Assembly: GCF_025144465.1 (NCBI RefSeq)
Contig: NZ_CP083554.1
Coordinates: 1-64,000 of the forward strand
DNA from: Leisingera sp. S132
Lineage (GTDB): Bacteria > Pseudomonadota > Alphaproteobacteria > Rhodobacterales > Rhodobacteraceae
Length of the DNA: 64,000 bases
Direction: 5' to 3'
Position numbers and translations under genes: made by a program. Below the pieces are notes generated by a model, which did no database searches, was not told the origin of the DNA, and saw only the letters and a program-made list of their open reading frames with translations. Below, piece after piece: positions 18,583 through 27,459 of the stretch (positions within the stretch are counted from its first letter, which is position 1; each line of letters begins with the position of its first letter).

Positions 18583-19470
18583 ATGAGATTGCCAAGCCTG
18601 ACCCATCTGCGCTGTTTCGAGAGCGCCGCGCGGCACCAGAACTTCACCGCTGCGGGCGAGGAGCTGGGCCTCACGCAAAGTGCGGTCAGCAAGAAGGTGA
18701 AGGAGCTGGAGGCGGACCTGGGCTTCGACCTGTTCCAGCGGGCGGGCCGCGGTGTGGTGCTGACACCGGCGGGGCAGGGGCTGGCCGCCGATCTGGAGCT
18801 GGATCTTGCGGGGCTGCGGGCCACCTTGCAAAAGGCTGCCGCGGCCGGGGCCGGGCGGTCGGCCCTGCGGATTGCGGTGCTGCCGGCGTTCGCCAACCTC
18901 TGGCTGATCCCGCGGCTGCCGGATTTCTTTGCCCGCCACCCGGAGGTGGAGCTGAGCTTTTCCACCCGGCTGGAGCCGTTTGATTTTGCGCGGGAAAACT
19001 TCGACCTGGCGGTGCATTACGGGCTGGATAACTGGCCCGGCACCCATATGGCCCCCTTGTTTGGCGAGGAAATGGTGCCGGTCTGTGCGCCCGGCTTCTT
19101 TGCCGCGCATCAGCTGGAGCAGGCGGGCAACCTGGCACAGGCGCCGCTGCTGCATCTGGAAAGCCGCGCGGGCTCCTGGGCGGAGTGGTTCGAGCGCGCA
19201 GGGCTGGCGGGCGCGCCGCGGCAGGACGGGCGGTATTTCGACCAGCACTCGATGGTGATTGCAGCCGCCACGGCGGGGCTGGGCGCGGCGATCGTGCCCT
19301 ATGACATGGTGGCGCGGGAGATTGCCGCCGGGGATCTGCTGCAGATTCCGGGTCCTGCGCTGGAATCCCGCAAGCGTTACTTCCTGGTGCGCCCGCATGG
19401 GCCGGTGCCAGAGGCGGTGCAGAAGCTGGAGACCTGGATGCGCAAGCAGTTAAAGGGCAGGCCAATTTGA
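18583..19470 (+). CDS. LysR family transcriptional regulator (GcvA-like), tandem paralogue
   Basis: This 295-residue LysR protein has the same architecture as the one before it: a helix-turn-helix with FTAAGEELGLTQSAVSKKVKELEADLG and a domain beginning ALRIAVLPAFANLWLIPRLPDFF. The shared phrases (ETHPDCWEQWF versus ESRAGSWAEWF at the equivalent place; FDQSSAM versus FDQHSMV) show that the two are related by duplication. The ATG follows the previous stop by one base, with GGAGGAG in the preceding gene end, so the genes are co-translated. Two tandem LysR genes beside one catabolic operon may act as a pair or respond to different effectors. Confidence 0.9.
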   Translation: MRLPSLTHLRCFESAARHQNFTAAGEELGLTQSAVSKKVKELEADLGFDLFQRAGRGVVLTPAGQGLAADLELDLAGLRATLQKAAAAGAGRSALRIAVLPAFANLWLIPRLPDFFARHPEVELSFSTRLEPFDFARENFDLAVHYGLDNWPGTHMAPLFGEEMVPVCAPGFFAAHQLEQAGNLAQAPLLHLESRAGSWAEWFERAGLAGAPRQDGRYFDQHSMVIAAATAGLGAAIVPYDMVAREIAAGDLLQIPGPALESRKRYFLVRPHGPVPEAVQKLETWMRKQLKGRPI

Positions 19471-19500
19471 GGTTTTCCGCCTGGCCGAAGGCCGGGCAGC

Positions 19501-19524
19501 GCCCGTCCGCCCCCACGGGCGGGC
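19501..19524. other. GC-rich hairpin between LysR and aminotransferase genes
   Basis: GCCCGTCCG (19501-19509) can pair with CGGGCGGGC (19516-19524) with one G-U pair. No T run follows on either strand, so it is at best a weak terminator for the LysR pair. The rest of 19471-19639 shows no gene. The aminotransferase ribosome-binding site (GGGAG) lies near its end. Confidence 0.35.
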
Positions 19525-19639
19525 GCCGCCCTCAGCGATAGATGCCAAACAGGAATGGTATCTGTCGCAATCGGGCGGTTTTCCTGCATGCTGCTGTCGT
19601 TCCATCCTGGCGGGACAAAACCACCAGGGAGCCTTTGCC

Positions 19640-20848
19640 ATGGCCCAGTTCCGCCGCGCCAGCCGTCTTGACCCGATTGAAGTCTCGGAAATCCTCACCA
19701 TCGGTGCCAAGGCCGCGGAAATGAAGCGGCAGGGCGCACCGGTGATCATCCTGGGCGCGGGGGAGCCGGATTTCGACACGCCGGACCACATCAAGGAGGC
19801 CGCCGCTGCCGCGATGCGGGCGGGGGAGACGAAATACACCGCGCTCGGCGGCACATTGGCGCTGCGGCAGGCGATCCAGGCCAAGTTCAAGCGCGATAAC
19901 GGGCTGGACTATGCGCTGGAAGAGATCATCGCCGGCACCGGCGCCAAGGAGATCCTGTTCGATGCCTTCATGGCCAGCCTCAACCCCGGCGATGAGGTGA
20001 TTGTGGCGGCGCCTTATTGGACATCTTACTCCGACATCATCCGCATTGCCGGCGGCGAGCCGGTGCTGGTGCCCTGCGGTGATGATACAGGTTTTCGCTT
20101 GACCGCGGAGAAGCTGGAGGCGGCGATCACGACGCGCACCCGCTGGCTTCTGCTGAACTCGCCGTCGAACCCGGCGGGCGCGGGCTACAGCGCCGCGGAT
20201 TACCAGCCGCTTTTGGACGTGCTGCTGCGGCACCCGGATATCTGGCTGATGGCCGATGACATGTATGAGCACATCACCTATGGCGGCTTTGAGTTTGCCA
20301 CGCCCGCGCAGGTGGAGCCGCGGCTGAAGGACCGGGTGCTGACCATCAACGGCGTCTCCAAGGCCTATGCGATGACCGGCTGGCGGCTGGGCTATGCCGG
20401 CGGGCCGAAGGCGCTGATTGATGCGATGAAGGTGGTGCAGTCGCAATCGACCTCGCATCCGTCCTCGGTGTCGCAGGCGGCGGCAGTGGCGGCGCTCAAT
20501 GGCCCGCAGGAAGTGCTGGCAGAGCGGCGGAAGAGTTTCCAGGCGCGGCGCGACCTGGTGGTTGAGGCGCTGAACGGCATGGAGGGGATCAGCTGCCCGG
20601 TGCCGGAAGGGGCGTTCTATACATTTGCCAATTGCGCAGGCGTGCTGGGCAAGCGCACGCCGGAGGGTGCAGTGCTGGAGACGGACGCGGATTTCTGTGC
20701 CCACCTGCTGGACCAGCACCATGTGGCGGTGGTGCCGGGCCGCGCCTTTGGCATCTCGCCCTATTTCCGGATTTCCTATGCGACCTCCGAGGCGGAGCTG
20801 CGCGAGGCGCTGAGCCGGATCAGTTCCGCCGTTGCCGCGCTGGCCTAG
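19640..20848 (+). CDS. Class I pyridoxal-phosphate aminotransferase (aspartate aminotransferase family)
   Basis: This 402-residue fold-type I aminotransferase of subgroup I-gamma has the common opening VSEILTIGAKAAEMKRQG and the motif GAGEPDFDTP. It also has NSPSNPAGAGY and the PLP-lysine motif VSKAYAMTGWRLGYAGG with Lys241. Family members transfer the amino group of aspartate or aromatic/branched amino acids to 2-oxoglutarate. Given the lysine-catabolic genes nearby it could act on alpha-aminoadipate, but the sequence does not decide this. The ATG is preceded by GGGAG. The gene ends tail-to-tail with the next one, sharing a CTAG. Confidence 0.85.
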   Translation: MAQFRRASRLDPIEVSEILTIGAKAAEMKRQGAPVIILGAGEPDFDTPDHIKEAAAAAMRAGETKYTALGGTLALRQAIQAKFKRDNGLDYALEEIIAGTGAKEILFDAFMASLNPGDEVIVAAPYWTSYSDIIRIAGGEPVLVPCGDDTGFRLTAEKLEAAITTRTRWLLLNSPSNPAGAGYSAADYQPLLDVLLRHPDIWLMADDMYEHITYGGFEFATPAQVEPRLKDRVLTINGVSKAYAMTGWRLGYAGGPKALIDAMKVVQSQSTSHPSSVSQAAAVAALNGPQEVLAERRKSFQARRDLVVEALNGMEGISCPVPEGAFYTFANCAGVLGKRTPEGAVLETDADFCAHLLDQHHVAVVPGRAFGISPYFRISYATSEAELREALSRISSAVAALA

Positions 20849-23388
20849 GCTTCCGCAAGCGACGGCTGGCGGGCGCGTGCATTGGCCCAGGCCCGCACCA
20901 GCTGGCGCTGCAGGGAGGCCACCGCCAGCCCCAGGGCGATGCCGCCGAGGATGCCCAGCGTGTTGACCAGCGCGCTGCGGCCCTCCAGCCCGATCACCGG
21001 CATCAGGATCTCCGGCACCAGCCGGTGCAGCAGGTAGATCGGGAAGGCCGCCTGCGCCAGCCGCATGACGGCGCGGGAAACGAGGCGGGGCAGCGGCATT
21101 CGCTGGACAAAGATCAGCCCGGCAATCAGCGCCAGCAGCCACATGTATTTGATCCAGCCGCCGTACCAGTTGCCGCCGAGATAGGCGGCCCCGGGCATGA
21201 TCACGCAGGCGGCACCCAGCAGCACCAGCCGCTGGCGCAGCCCGCGGGCGGCGGTGATGCACCACCCGATGGCAAACAGATAGAGGACCCAAGGCACGGT
21301 GAACTGCGCGCGTCCGCCGATGTGCCAGATCTCCGGCGCGATCAGGCGCAGCGCCACGGCAAACCCCAGCAGGCAAAGCCCTGTGCGGTAGGCGCCCTGG
21401 TGCGCCAGCCAGCGCCGCACCGGCGGCAGCGCAAAGGGAAGGGCGATCAGCAGGGTGATCTGCCAATAGGCCTCCACGAACCAATACAGATACGGCAGCA
21501 TCAGATGGGTTTCCGGCGTGGTCAGCGCCAGGTTCCCGGCCAGGAGGACCGAGACCCAGGGCACCTGTTCCCAGGCCACGGCATAGCCGGCCAGCACCAG
21601 GTAATAGGGGATCAGCACCGCGGCCACAGGCTTGAAGAAGCTGCGCATGTCCCCCGCGCTCAGCGCCTCCCAGCGGTAGCCGGCAACGCTCATCCCCATC
21701 AGGATCACCATCGCGGCGGCGCCGCCGTAGGTGGGCCAATGGGTCTGGTGCGCGATGACCACGGCGAGGATCGCAATCACCCGCGCGACCAGTTCAAACG
21801 GCAGGCTGCTGCCGCGGGCCGGGGCGGTGGTCTCCAGCGCCTTGATGGGCATGGTTTCCCAGCCGGCCGGGGCGCCGCCTAGGGCCTCGTCCAGTGCCAG
21901 CGACAGCTCCACATGACGCAGGGAATCGCCGCCGAGCGAGGCAAAACTGTCGTTGCGGCCCACGGTCTGCGGCGCAAAGGCGGCCTGATAGGCGGCCAGC
22001 ACGCCCTTGGAGCGTGCGGGTTTGGCGGCTTGCGCCTTCAGCGCCGGGTAGTCGATCTTGCCATTGGCCCTGCGCGGCAGGGATTTGCGCGGCAGCACGG
22101 TGAAATGCTGCTGGCCGACGCCCGTCAGCTTGGCAGCCAGCGCGGCGATGCCGTCCTCTGGCCCGCAGACGGCGATGGAGATGCGGCTGTCATCGCCCCA
22201 GACCGCGGCCTCATGCCCCTGGGCCGCCAGGGCGCGTTCGATGGCGTCATGGCCGATGCGCAGGCCCGCGATCTTGGACATGCGCGACAGCCGCCCGGTG
22301 ATGTGGTAAAGGCCGCTGGCATCGCGCCGGGCCAGGTCGCCGGTGGCCAGTTCGCTGAGCTCTGCGCCTTTGGCCAGATCGGCGTGGCCTTTGGCATAGC
22401 CCATCATCACATTCGGGCCTTTGTAGACCAGCTCGCCCTCGCCTTCGGGTGCGGTGATTTCATTGCCGCCCGCATCGCGCAGCAGCAGCTGGCCCCCGGG
22501 AATGGCGCGGCCTGCGGCGCCGGGGTGGTCCAAAGCCTGATCATGCGGCAGATAGCTGATCCGTGCAGTCGCCTCTGTCTGGCCGTACATGACAAAGAAC
22601 CGGCCCGCCCGGGCCAGCATCCGGGCGGCCCATGAACGGACCTGTTCTGCTTCCATCGCACCGCCTGCAACGGTCAGGGTCCTGATGGTATCCGGTAGCG
22701 CCTGAGACAGGCCTGCGCTGTCCAGCAGCCGGAAGTGATGCGGCACGCCGGCGAGGCTGGTGGCGCCGGAGGCCGTCAGCGCAGCGGCAAAACCGGCATC
22801 CAGAACCGAACCGGGGGCCAGCCACAGGCTGGCGCCGGCGGCCAGATGCGACTGCAGCACCGACAGGCCGTAGGAGTAATGCAGCGGCAGGATCAGCGCG
22901 GCGCGGTCCCTGGGCTGGATTTCCAGATACTCCGCAATGGCGCGGGCGTTGCTGTCCAGGGCTGCCGCGGACAGGCGCACGCCGCGGCCATGGCCGGTGC
23001 TGCCGGAGGTTTGCAGCAGCAGGGCAAGGTCCGGGTGGATCTCCGCCGGTTCATGCGCATGGGTCAGCAGCTGCCAGATGCCGCCGATGCAGCGGAAGCT
23101 GGCGGCGGGGCGGAAACGGTCTGTGAGGCTTTCGGCGGTGTCCTGATCCCCGGCGGGCAGCGGCATGACGGCATGGCCCGCGGCCAGGGCGCCGAGATAG
23201 GCAGTGATGGCTTTCGGATCGCTGGCAGCCTCAACCGCAATCAGCCGCCGGTTTTGCGGCAATTGGCGGGCAAACTGTTCGGCAGCGTCCGCCAAAGCGG
23301 CATAGGACATCTGGCGTCCATCCGCCGCAATCAGGCAGGGACGGGCGCCGAATGCGCGCAATTGGGCCAGGTCATAAAACATCCGCAA
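20845..23388 (-). CDS. Adenylation - acyl carrier - membrane acyltransferase fusion
   Basis: This 847-residue protein has three parts. Residues 1 to about 450 are an AMP-forming adenylation domain (LLLQTSGSTGHGRG, YGQTEATARISYL, ATGDLARRD, RRANGKIDY with Lys444). Residues of about 460-510 are a carrier domain with SFASLGGDSLRHVELSL, whose Ser489 should carry phosphopantetheine. Residues of about 530-830 are a multi-helix membrane acyltransferase resembling acyltransferase-3 enzymes (IAILAVVIAHQTHWP near its start). This suggests that an activated acid is loaded on the carrier and transferred at or across the membrane to an acceptor. Acid and acceptor are unknown. It stands alone, with an AT-rich upstream region (23389-23450) as probable promoter. 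Confidence 0.85.
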   Translation of the reverse strand: MRMFYDLAQLRAFGARPCLIAADGRQMSYAALADAAEQFARQLPQNRRLIAVEAASDPKAITAYLGALAAGHAVMPLPAGDQDTAESLTDRFRPAASFRCIGGIWQLLTHAHEPAEIHPDLALLLQTSGSTGHGRGVRLSAAALDSNARAIAEYLEIQPRDRAALILPLHYSYGLSVLQSHLAAGASLWLAPGSVLDAGFAAALTASGATSLAGVPHHFRLLDSAGLSQALPDTIRTLTVAGGAMEAEQVRSWAARMLARAGRFFVMYGQTEATARISYLPHDQALDHPGAAGRAIPGGQLLLRDAGGNEITAPEGEGELVYKGPNVMMGYAKGHADLAKGAELSELATGDLARRDASGLYHITGRLSRMSKIAGLRIGHDAIERALAAQGHEAAVWGDDSRISIAVCGPEDGIAALAAKLTGVGQQHFTVLPRKSLPRRANGKIDYPALKAQAAKPARSKGVLAAYQAAFAPQTVGRNDSFASLGGDSLRHVELSLALDEALGGAPAGWETMPIKALETTAPARGSSLPFELVARVIAILAVVIAHQTHWPTYGGAAAMVILMGMSVAGYRWEALSAGDMRSFFKPVAAVLIPYYLVLAGYAVAWEQVPWVSVLLAGNLALTTPETHLMLPYLYWFVEAYWQITLLIALPFALPPVRRWLAHQGAYRTGLCLLGFAVALRLIAPEIWHIGGRAQFTVPWVLYLFAIGWCITAARGLRQRLVLLGAACVIMPGAAYLGGNWYGGWIKYMWLLALIAGLIFVQRMPLPRLVSRAVMRLAQAAFPIYLLHRLVPEILMPVIGLEGRSALVNTLGILGGIALGLAVASLQRQLVRAWANARARQPSLAEA

Positions 23389-23529
23389 CTCCTTCGAGCG
23401 CGGCGGGTAATTTAATTTACTAATTTTGTCAATTATTCCTGGGCGGCTTGTTGCCGTCTTTGGAAGGAGAGCATGGGGAGCGGATTACGAAGATGAGTGT
23501 AATAGGGATTATGGTAATAAATGACGTGC

Positions 23530-23558
23530 AGGAAATGCCGCGGGCCGATGCCCGCGGC
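23530..23558 (-). terminator. Hairpin terminator candidate after guaD
   Basis: GCCGCGGGC (23537-23545) and GCCCGCGGC (23550-23558) form a perfect 9-base-pair stem with a CGAT loop, 7 bases past the guaD stop on the minus strand. The following bases (ATTTCC) are only weakly T-rich, so termination may be partial. Confidence 0.6.
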
Positions 23559-23565
23559 TGCAGTG

Positions 23566-24864
23566 TCAGGCCTTCATCGGCTGTCCGGCCACATAGGTCT
23601 GCGCGATGGAGCGGTCGTCGCCCAGGGTCTGCAGGATGAACAGCTCCTCTGACAGCGTCTCGGCGCGCTGCATCCGCAAGTCCATTGCATGGGTGGCGCA
23701 GGAATCAAGCACCACGATGTCGGCCTCTGTGCCTGCCTCCAGCGTCCCGATCTTGTCCTCCAGCCCCAGGGCCACGGCGTTGCCGCGGGTGATCCAGTGG
23801 AAGGCGCGCAGCGGGTGAAGCTTCTGGTTCTGCAGCTGCAGGACCTTGTAGCCCTCGTTCAGAGTCTGCAGCATCGAATAGCTGGTGCCCGCGCCGATGT
23901 CGGTGGCAATGGCATTGGTGATGCCGCGCTCGCGCAGGCCTGCGTCGTCGAACAATCCGCTGCCAAGGAACAGGTTTGAGGTCGGGCAGAACACCGGCTT
24001 GGCCTTGGTTTCGGCCAGGGCATCAATCTCGCGCGGCTGCAAGTGGATCGAGTGGCCCAGCAGCATCTTTTCTGTCAGCAGCCCGTAGGACTGATAGACA
24101 TCCAGATAGTCGCGCGCTTGCGGGTACAGTTCCGCGGTAAAGGCGATTTCGTCGTGGTTTTCCGACAGATGGGTCTGCACGTAGCAGTCCGGGTGCTCCT
24201 GCACCAGGGCACCTGCCATCTCCATCTGATCGGGGGTGGAGGTGATGGCAAAGCGGGGGGTGATCGCGTACAGGCCGCGGCCCTTGCCGTGGTATTTTTC
24301 AATCAGGTCCTTGGTGTCGTCATAGCCGCTGACCGGGGTATCCAGCAGGCCCTCGGGCGCGTTGCGGTCCATCAGAACCTTGCCGCCGATCATCCGCATG
24401 TTGCGGCGCGCGGCCTCGGTGAAATAGGCCTCGGCTGAGGTTTTGTGGACCGAGCAATAGGCAACGGCGGTGGTGGTGCCATGGCTGGTCAAGAGGTCGA
24501 AGAAATGCCCGGCCATCTCAGCGCTGTGGCCGGCATCGGCAAAGCGGACTTCTTCGGGGAAAGTGTAGTTGTTGAGCCACTCCAGGAGCTGCGAGCCCCA
24601 AGAAGCGATCACCTGCACCTGCGGGAAATGCAGATGGGTGTCGATGAAGCCGGCCATCAGGATATGCGGGCGGTGGTCGATCACCTCCGCCTCTGCGGCC
24701 TGCTGGGCCAGATCGCCATAGCTGCCTTTGGCCAGGATCATGCCGTCGGCAACCAGCAGGGCGCCGTCCTCGATGAACTCATAGGCGCTGGTGTCCTGGG
24801 GGTCTTGCGGCTCGGCGGTGAAGGAAAGCACCCGGCCGCGCAGCAGCGTCTGTTTCGATGTCAT
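23566..24864 (-). CDS. guaD: Guanine deaminase
   Basis: This 432-residue zinc amidohydrolase should deaminate guanine to xanthine and ammonia, feeding xanthine dehydrogenase. The metal-binding motif FIDTHLHFPQ (His77, His79) is present, with THLSENHDEI, LLGHSIHL and the C-terminal ATDIGAGTSYSML typical of GuaD. The start at 24864 has AAGGA upstream; a longer in-frame ORF to 24921 covers the spacer only. It is the last gene of xdhA-xdhB-xdhC-permease-guaD, all on the minus strand, and is followed by a hairpin. Confidence 0.93.
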   Translation of the reverse strand: MTSKQTLLRGRVLSFTAEPQDPQDTSAYEFIEDGALLVADGMILAKGSYGDLAQQAAEAEVIDHRPHILMAGFIDTHLHFPQVQVIASWGSQLLEWLNNYTFPEEVRFADAGHSAEMAGHFFDLLTSHGTTTAVAYCSVHKTSAEAYFTEAARRNMRMIGGKVLMDRNAPEGLLDTPVSGYDDTKDLIEKYHGKGRGLYAITPRFAITSTPDQMEMAGALVQEHPDCYVQTHLSENHDEIAFTAELYPQARDYLDVYQSYGLLTEKMLLGHSIHLQPREIDALAETKAKPVFCPTSNLFLGSGLFDDAGLRERGITNAIATDIGAGTSYSMLQTLNEGYKVLQLQNQKLHPLRAFHWITRGNAVALGLEDKIGTLEAGTEADIVVLDSCATHAMDLRMQRAETLSEELFILQTLGDDRSIAQTYVAGQPMKA

Positions 24865-24938
24865 GTCTGTGTTGTCCTTGGTTCGCAGGCAGGGGGCGCG
24901 CGGCCCCCTGCCCCATGTCATTTGGGTGGCATTTGGGA

Positions 24939-26531
24939 TTACTCGCCGGCCGGCAGGTGCGGCACATGCGGTTTGATACCGTCGTCTTCGGCTTCTTCAT
25001 GTTCATCCGCCTTGTGGAAGACCGGGTAGATGAACAGGAAGGCTGCGGCGATCAGGTAGCCCATGGCGACGCCGCTGAACTCCGGCCAATGCAGGCTGGC
25101 GGAGTGGATCACGCCGATCAGCGACATCAGTGCCGCCGCCAGGGCAAAGCCGCCCGCGTTGCGGAAATCGCCGTCGATCACGCTGGCCACGATGGCGCCC
25201 CAGATCAGGCCGGTCAGGATTGCTCCCTGGCTCAGCGCCAGATGGCCTTCGTAATGCGCGCCCTGCTGCAGCAGCGCGGCGGTCAGCTCCGGATCGCCCA
25301 GCTGGGCCATGCCGGTGGCACCCAATGCGCCCAATGCGCCGGCCAGTGCGCCCCATTTGATCACCAGAAAGGCCGACACATGCGGCATCATTGCGATGGT
25401 CACCGCGGCGATGTGGTCGGTTTTCACCGAATGCGCGGTATTGGTCACCAGGCTGAGCGCCACGAACACGAGCACCGGCGCGGCAGCGGCCACGGGGATC
25501 AGGGTGTTGAGGAACGCCAGAAGGCCAAAGAAGGCGGCAAAGGGGATCACGATGCCAACGCCGATGATATAGCCGGAGCGCGCGCCCATCCGCTTGTAGG
25601 CCGGGTGGCCGATATAGGCGGTGGTCGGGAACGGCGAGCCGAAGACTGCACCGATCATGGTGCCGACGCCATCCGTGACCTGGCACAGGGCCACCGGGTA
25701 GTGGTCGCCTGCCGCTTCGGCGCTTTCGACGTTGTTCATGGTTTCGATGAAGTTGTAGATCTGCACCGGCACCAGCACCAGGAACAGCTCCGGGTTGGCA
25801 AACAGATGCTGGATGCCCGCAACCAGGTCACCGAAATAGGGAACCGGAAGGTAGACGCCCACGCCCTCGATCGAGACCGACGCCTTGCCCATTGCCAGCG
25901 CCACAACGGTGCCGACGATCAGTGCCAAGAGGCCCGCGGGGATGTTGAACGGCAGCCGGTGGCGGCCCACCAGGCCCCAAAGGATGATGATCATCGAGGC
26001 AAAGCCGATGAATGGATCCTCGAAAATCGTCGCCAAAGGCACGGTGCCGATGAACACCAGCGCGATGCCGCAGAGCGTGCCCAGCATGCCGGCGCGCGGC
26101 GTCACCCGCTTGAGCCAGGGGCCGACGATGGCGCCAAGACCGGCCACGATGCCGCCCATGAAGCCCGCGCCGATACCCACCTGCCAGGCCAGCATGGCGT
26201 CATTGGTGGACCAGTAGATCGGCCCGATCACACCGAACAGATAGACGAACATCACCGGCGTCGAGATGCCATAGGGCAGCGCGGTCACGTCGCGCCCTTC
26301 TTTCTCGGCGGTGTGCTTGGCCAGCCAGGTGTAGACCGCGATACCGGCCAGGATCGCCACTGCGGCGCCGGGCACGATGCGGCCGAACACGATGTCGGCA
26401 GGCATGTTGAAGACAAACTGACAGATGCCCGAAAGCACGATCAGGTTGATCAGATTGTCGGTGAACAGCGCCCAGAATGCACTGAAGTCATTCCGCGCGA
26501 ACAGTTTGTACGTGTAGCTCCGCCCGGTCAT
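24939..26531 (-). CDS. NCS2-type purine/xanthine permease
   Basis: This 530-residue polytopic membrane protein belongs to the nucleobase-cation symporter-2 superfamily. It opens with FSAFWALFTDNLINLIVLSGICQFVFNMP and has the conserved LPYGISTPVMFVYLFGVIGP early on. A later segment, GSPFPTTAYIGHPAYKRMGARSG, matches a loop conserved in this subfamily. It should import guanine, xanthine or hypoxanthine with protons. AGGAGG lies 10 bases before the ATG. Its place between xdhC and guaD supports a purine substrate, although subgroup members are less well studied than AzgA or UacT. Confidence 0.82.
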   Translation of the reverse strand: MTGRSYTYKLFARNDFSAFWALFTDNLINLIVLSGICQFVFNMPADIVFGRIVPGAAVAILAGIAVYTWLAKHTAEKEGRDVTALPYGISTPVMFVYLFGVIGPIYWSTNDAMLAWQVGIGAGFMGGIVAGLGAIVGPWLKRVTPRAGMLGTLCGIALVFIGTVPLATIFEDPFIGFASMIIILWGLVGRHRLPFNIPAGLLALIVGTVVALAMGKASVSIEGVGVYLPVPYFGDLVAGIQHLFANPELFLVLVPVQIYNFIETMNNVESAEAAGDHYPVALCQVTDGVGTMIGAVFGSPFPTTAYIGHPAYKRMGARSGYIIGVGIVIPFAAFFGLLAFLNTLIPVAAAAPVLVFVALSLVTNTAHSVKTDHIAAVTIAMMPHVSAFLVIKWGALAGALGALGATGMAQLGDPELTAALLQQGAHYEGHLALSQGAILTGLIWGAIVASVIDGDFRNAGGFALAAALMSLIGVIHSASLHWPEFSGVAMGYLIAAAFLFIYPVFHKADEHEEAEDDGIKPHVPHLPAGE

Positions 26532-26562
26532 GGCGGCCTCCTCCTGTCAAGAGGACGCAGTC

Positions 26563-27456
26563 TTAACGGCTGTTTGCTCCAGCCGTGTCTCCCTCTGCGT
26601 CCGGTTGCTTACCCGCCTGGGGCAGGTCAGTGCTCCGAGATGGAGCGGACGCGGCAGTTTCAGAGGTCAGATCAGCGATCACTTCCGCCGCCACGAAGGC
26701 CGCAATGACGCTGGGCCGCTTGTCGCGGCTACCGCTTGCCCCGATGGGGCAGATGAGACGGTCGATTGCAAGACCGTCGCAATGGTCCCGGCACCAGCGG
26801 CGGAACTTCTCCCGCTTGGTGGCCGATCCGATCAGGCCGACATAGCCCGCATCGCCGCGCTGCAGGGCAGCGGAGGCAAGCAGGAAGTCGAGCGCGTGAT
26901 CATGGGTGAGAACGATGAACGCGCTGCCCGCCGGGGCGGCAGCAATGTCGATCTCAGGAATTGCACTTTGGCGGATTTCCACATCCGCGTTGCACAAGGC
27001 CAGTTCTTCGGCGCGCTGGTCGATCAGAATGCAGCGCACCGGCATATGCTGGAACAGATCCGCCAAGGCTCGGCCCACATGGCCTGCGCCTATCACATAG
27101 ACATGCGGCAGGGCCTGTTCCTCGGCCTGCTGGCGGGCAATGGCATCGTCGCGGCCGGCCTGGCGCATCTGCGCCAGCGACATCTCCACCCGGCCGCCGC
27201 AGCACTGGCCGATTTCCGGCCCCAGCGGCACATCCAGCGTGTCGCTGATCACACCCTGCTTCAGCATCCGCCGGGCGTGGTCGATGGCGATATATTCCAG
27301 CTGGCCGCCGCCGATGGTCCCCCAAAGGCCGTCCGCCGCCACAAACATGCAGGTGCCGGCTTCGCGCGGGGAGGACCCTCGGACGCGGGTCAGAGCGACC
27401 TGCACCACATGTTTGCGGCTGGCCAGAAAGTCCTGGAGGGAAAGGCGGCGGGCCAT
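26563..27456 (-). CDS. xdhC: Xanthine dehydrogenase accessory protein XdhC
   Basis: This 297-residue protein binds molybdenum cofactor, protects it, promotes its sulfuration and inserts it into XdhB. It shows the XdhC N-terminal motif VRGSSPREAGTCMFV with GTIGGGQLEY. The C-terminal Rossmann-like half has HVYVIGAGHVGRALADLF and AFIVLTHDHALDF, and a GLIGSATKREKF motif follows. It begins 3 bases after the xdhB stop, so it is in the same transcript. Confidence 0.93.
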   Translation of the reverse strand: MARRLSLQDFLASRKHVVQVALTRVRGSSPREAGTCMFVAADGLWGTIGGGQLEYIAIDHARRMLKQGVISDTLDVPLGPEIGQCCGGRVEMSLAQMRQAGRDDAIARQQAEEQALPHVYVIGAGHVGRALADLFQHMPVRCILIDQRAEELALCNADVEIRQSAIPEIDIAAAPAGSAFIVLTHDHALDFLLASAALQRGDAGYVGLIGSATKREKFRRWCRDHCDGLAIDRLICPIGASGSRDKRPSVIAAFVAAEVIADLTSETAASAPSRSTDLPQAGKQPDAEGDTAGANSR

Positions 27457-27459
27457 GGC

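Noticed and set aside
19532-21739. 735-codon open frame on the minus strand
   Set aside because: It spans the aminotransferase in antisense and the acyltransferase gene out of frame; Arg/His/Ala-rich with no family features.
23448-23639. Short plus-strand frame (63 codons) between the acyltransferase and guaD genes
   Set aside because: Its second half is antisense to guaD and passes through the guaD hairpin; weak start signal and no recognisable features.
24858-26708. 616-codon open frame on the plus strand
   Set aside because: Antisense to the purine permease; His/Arg/Asp-rich shadow composition and no ribosome-binding site.
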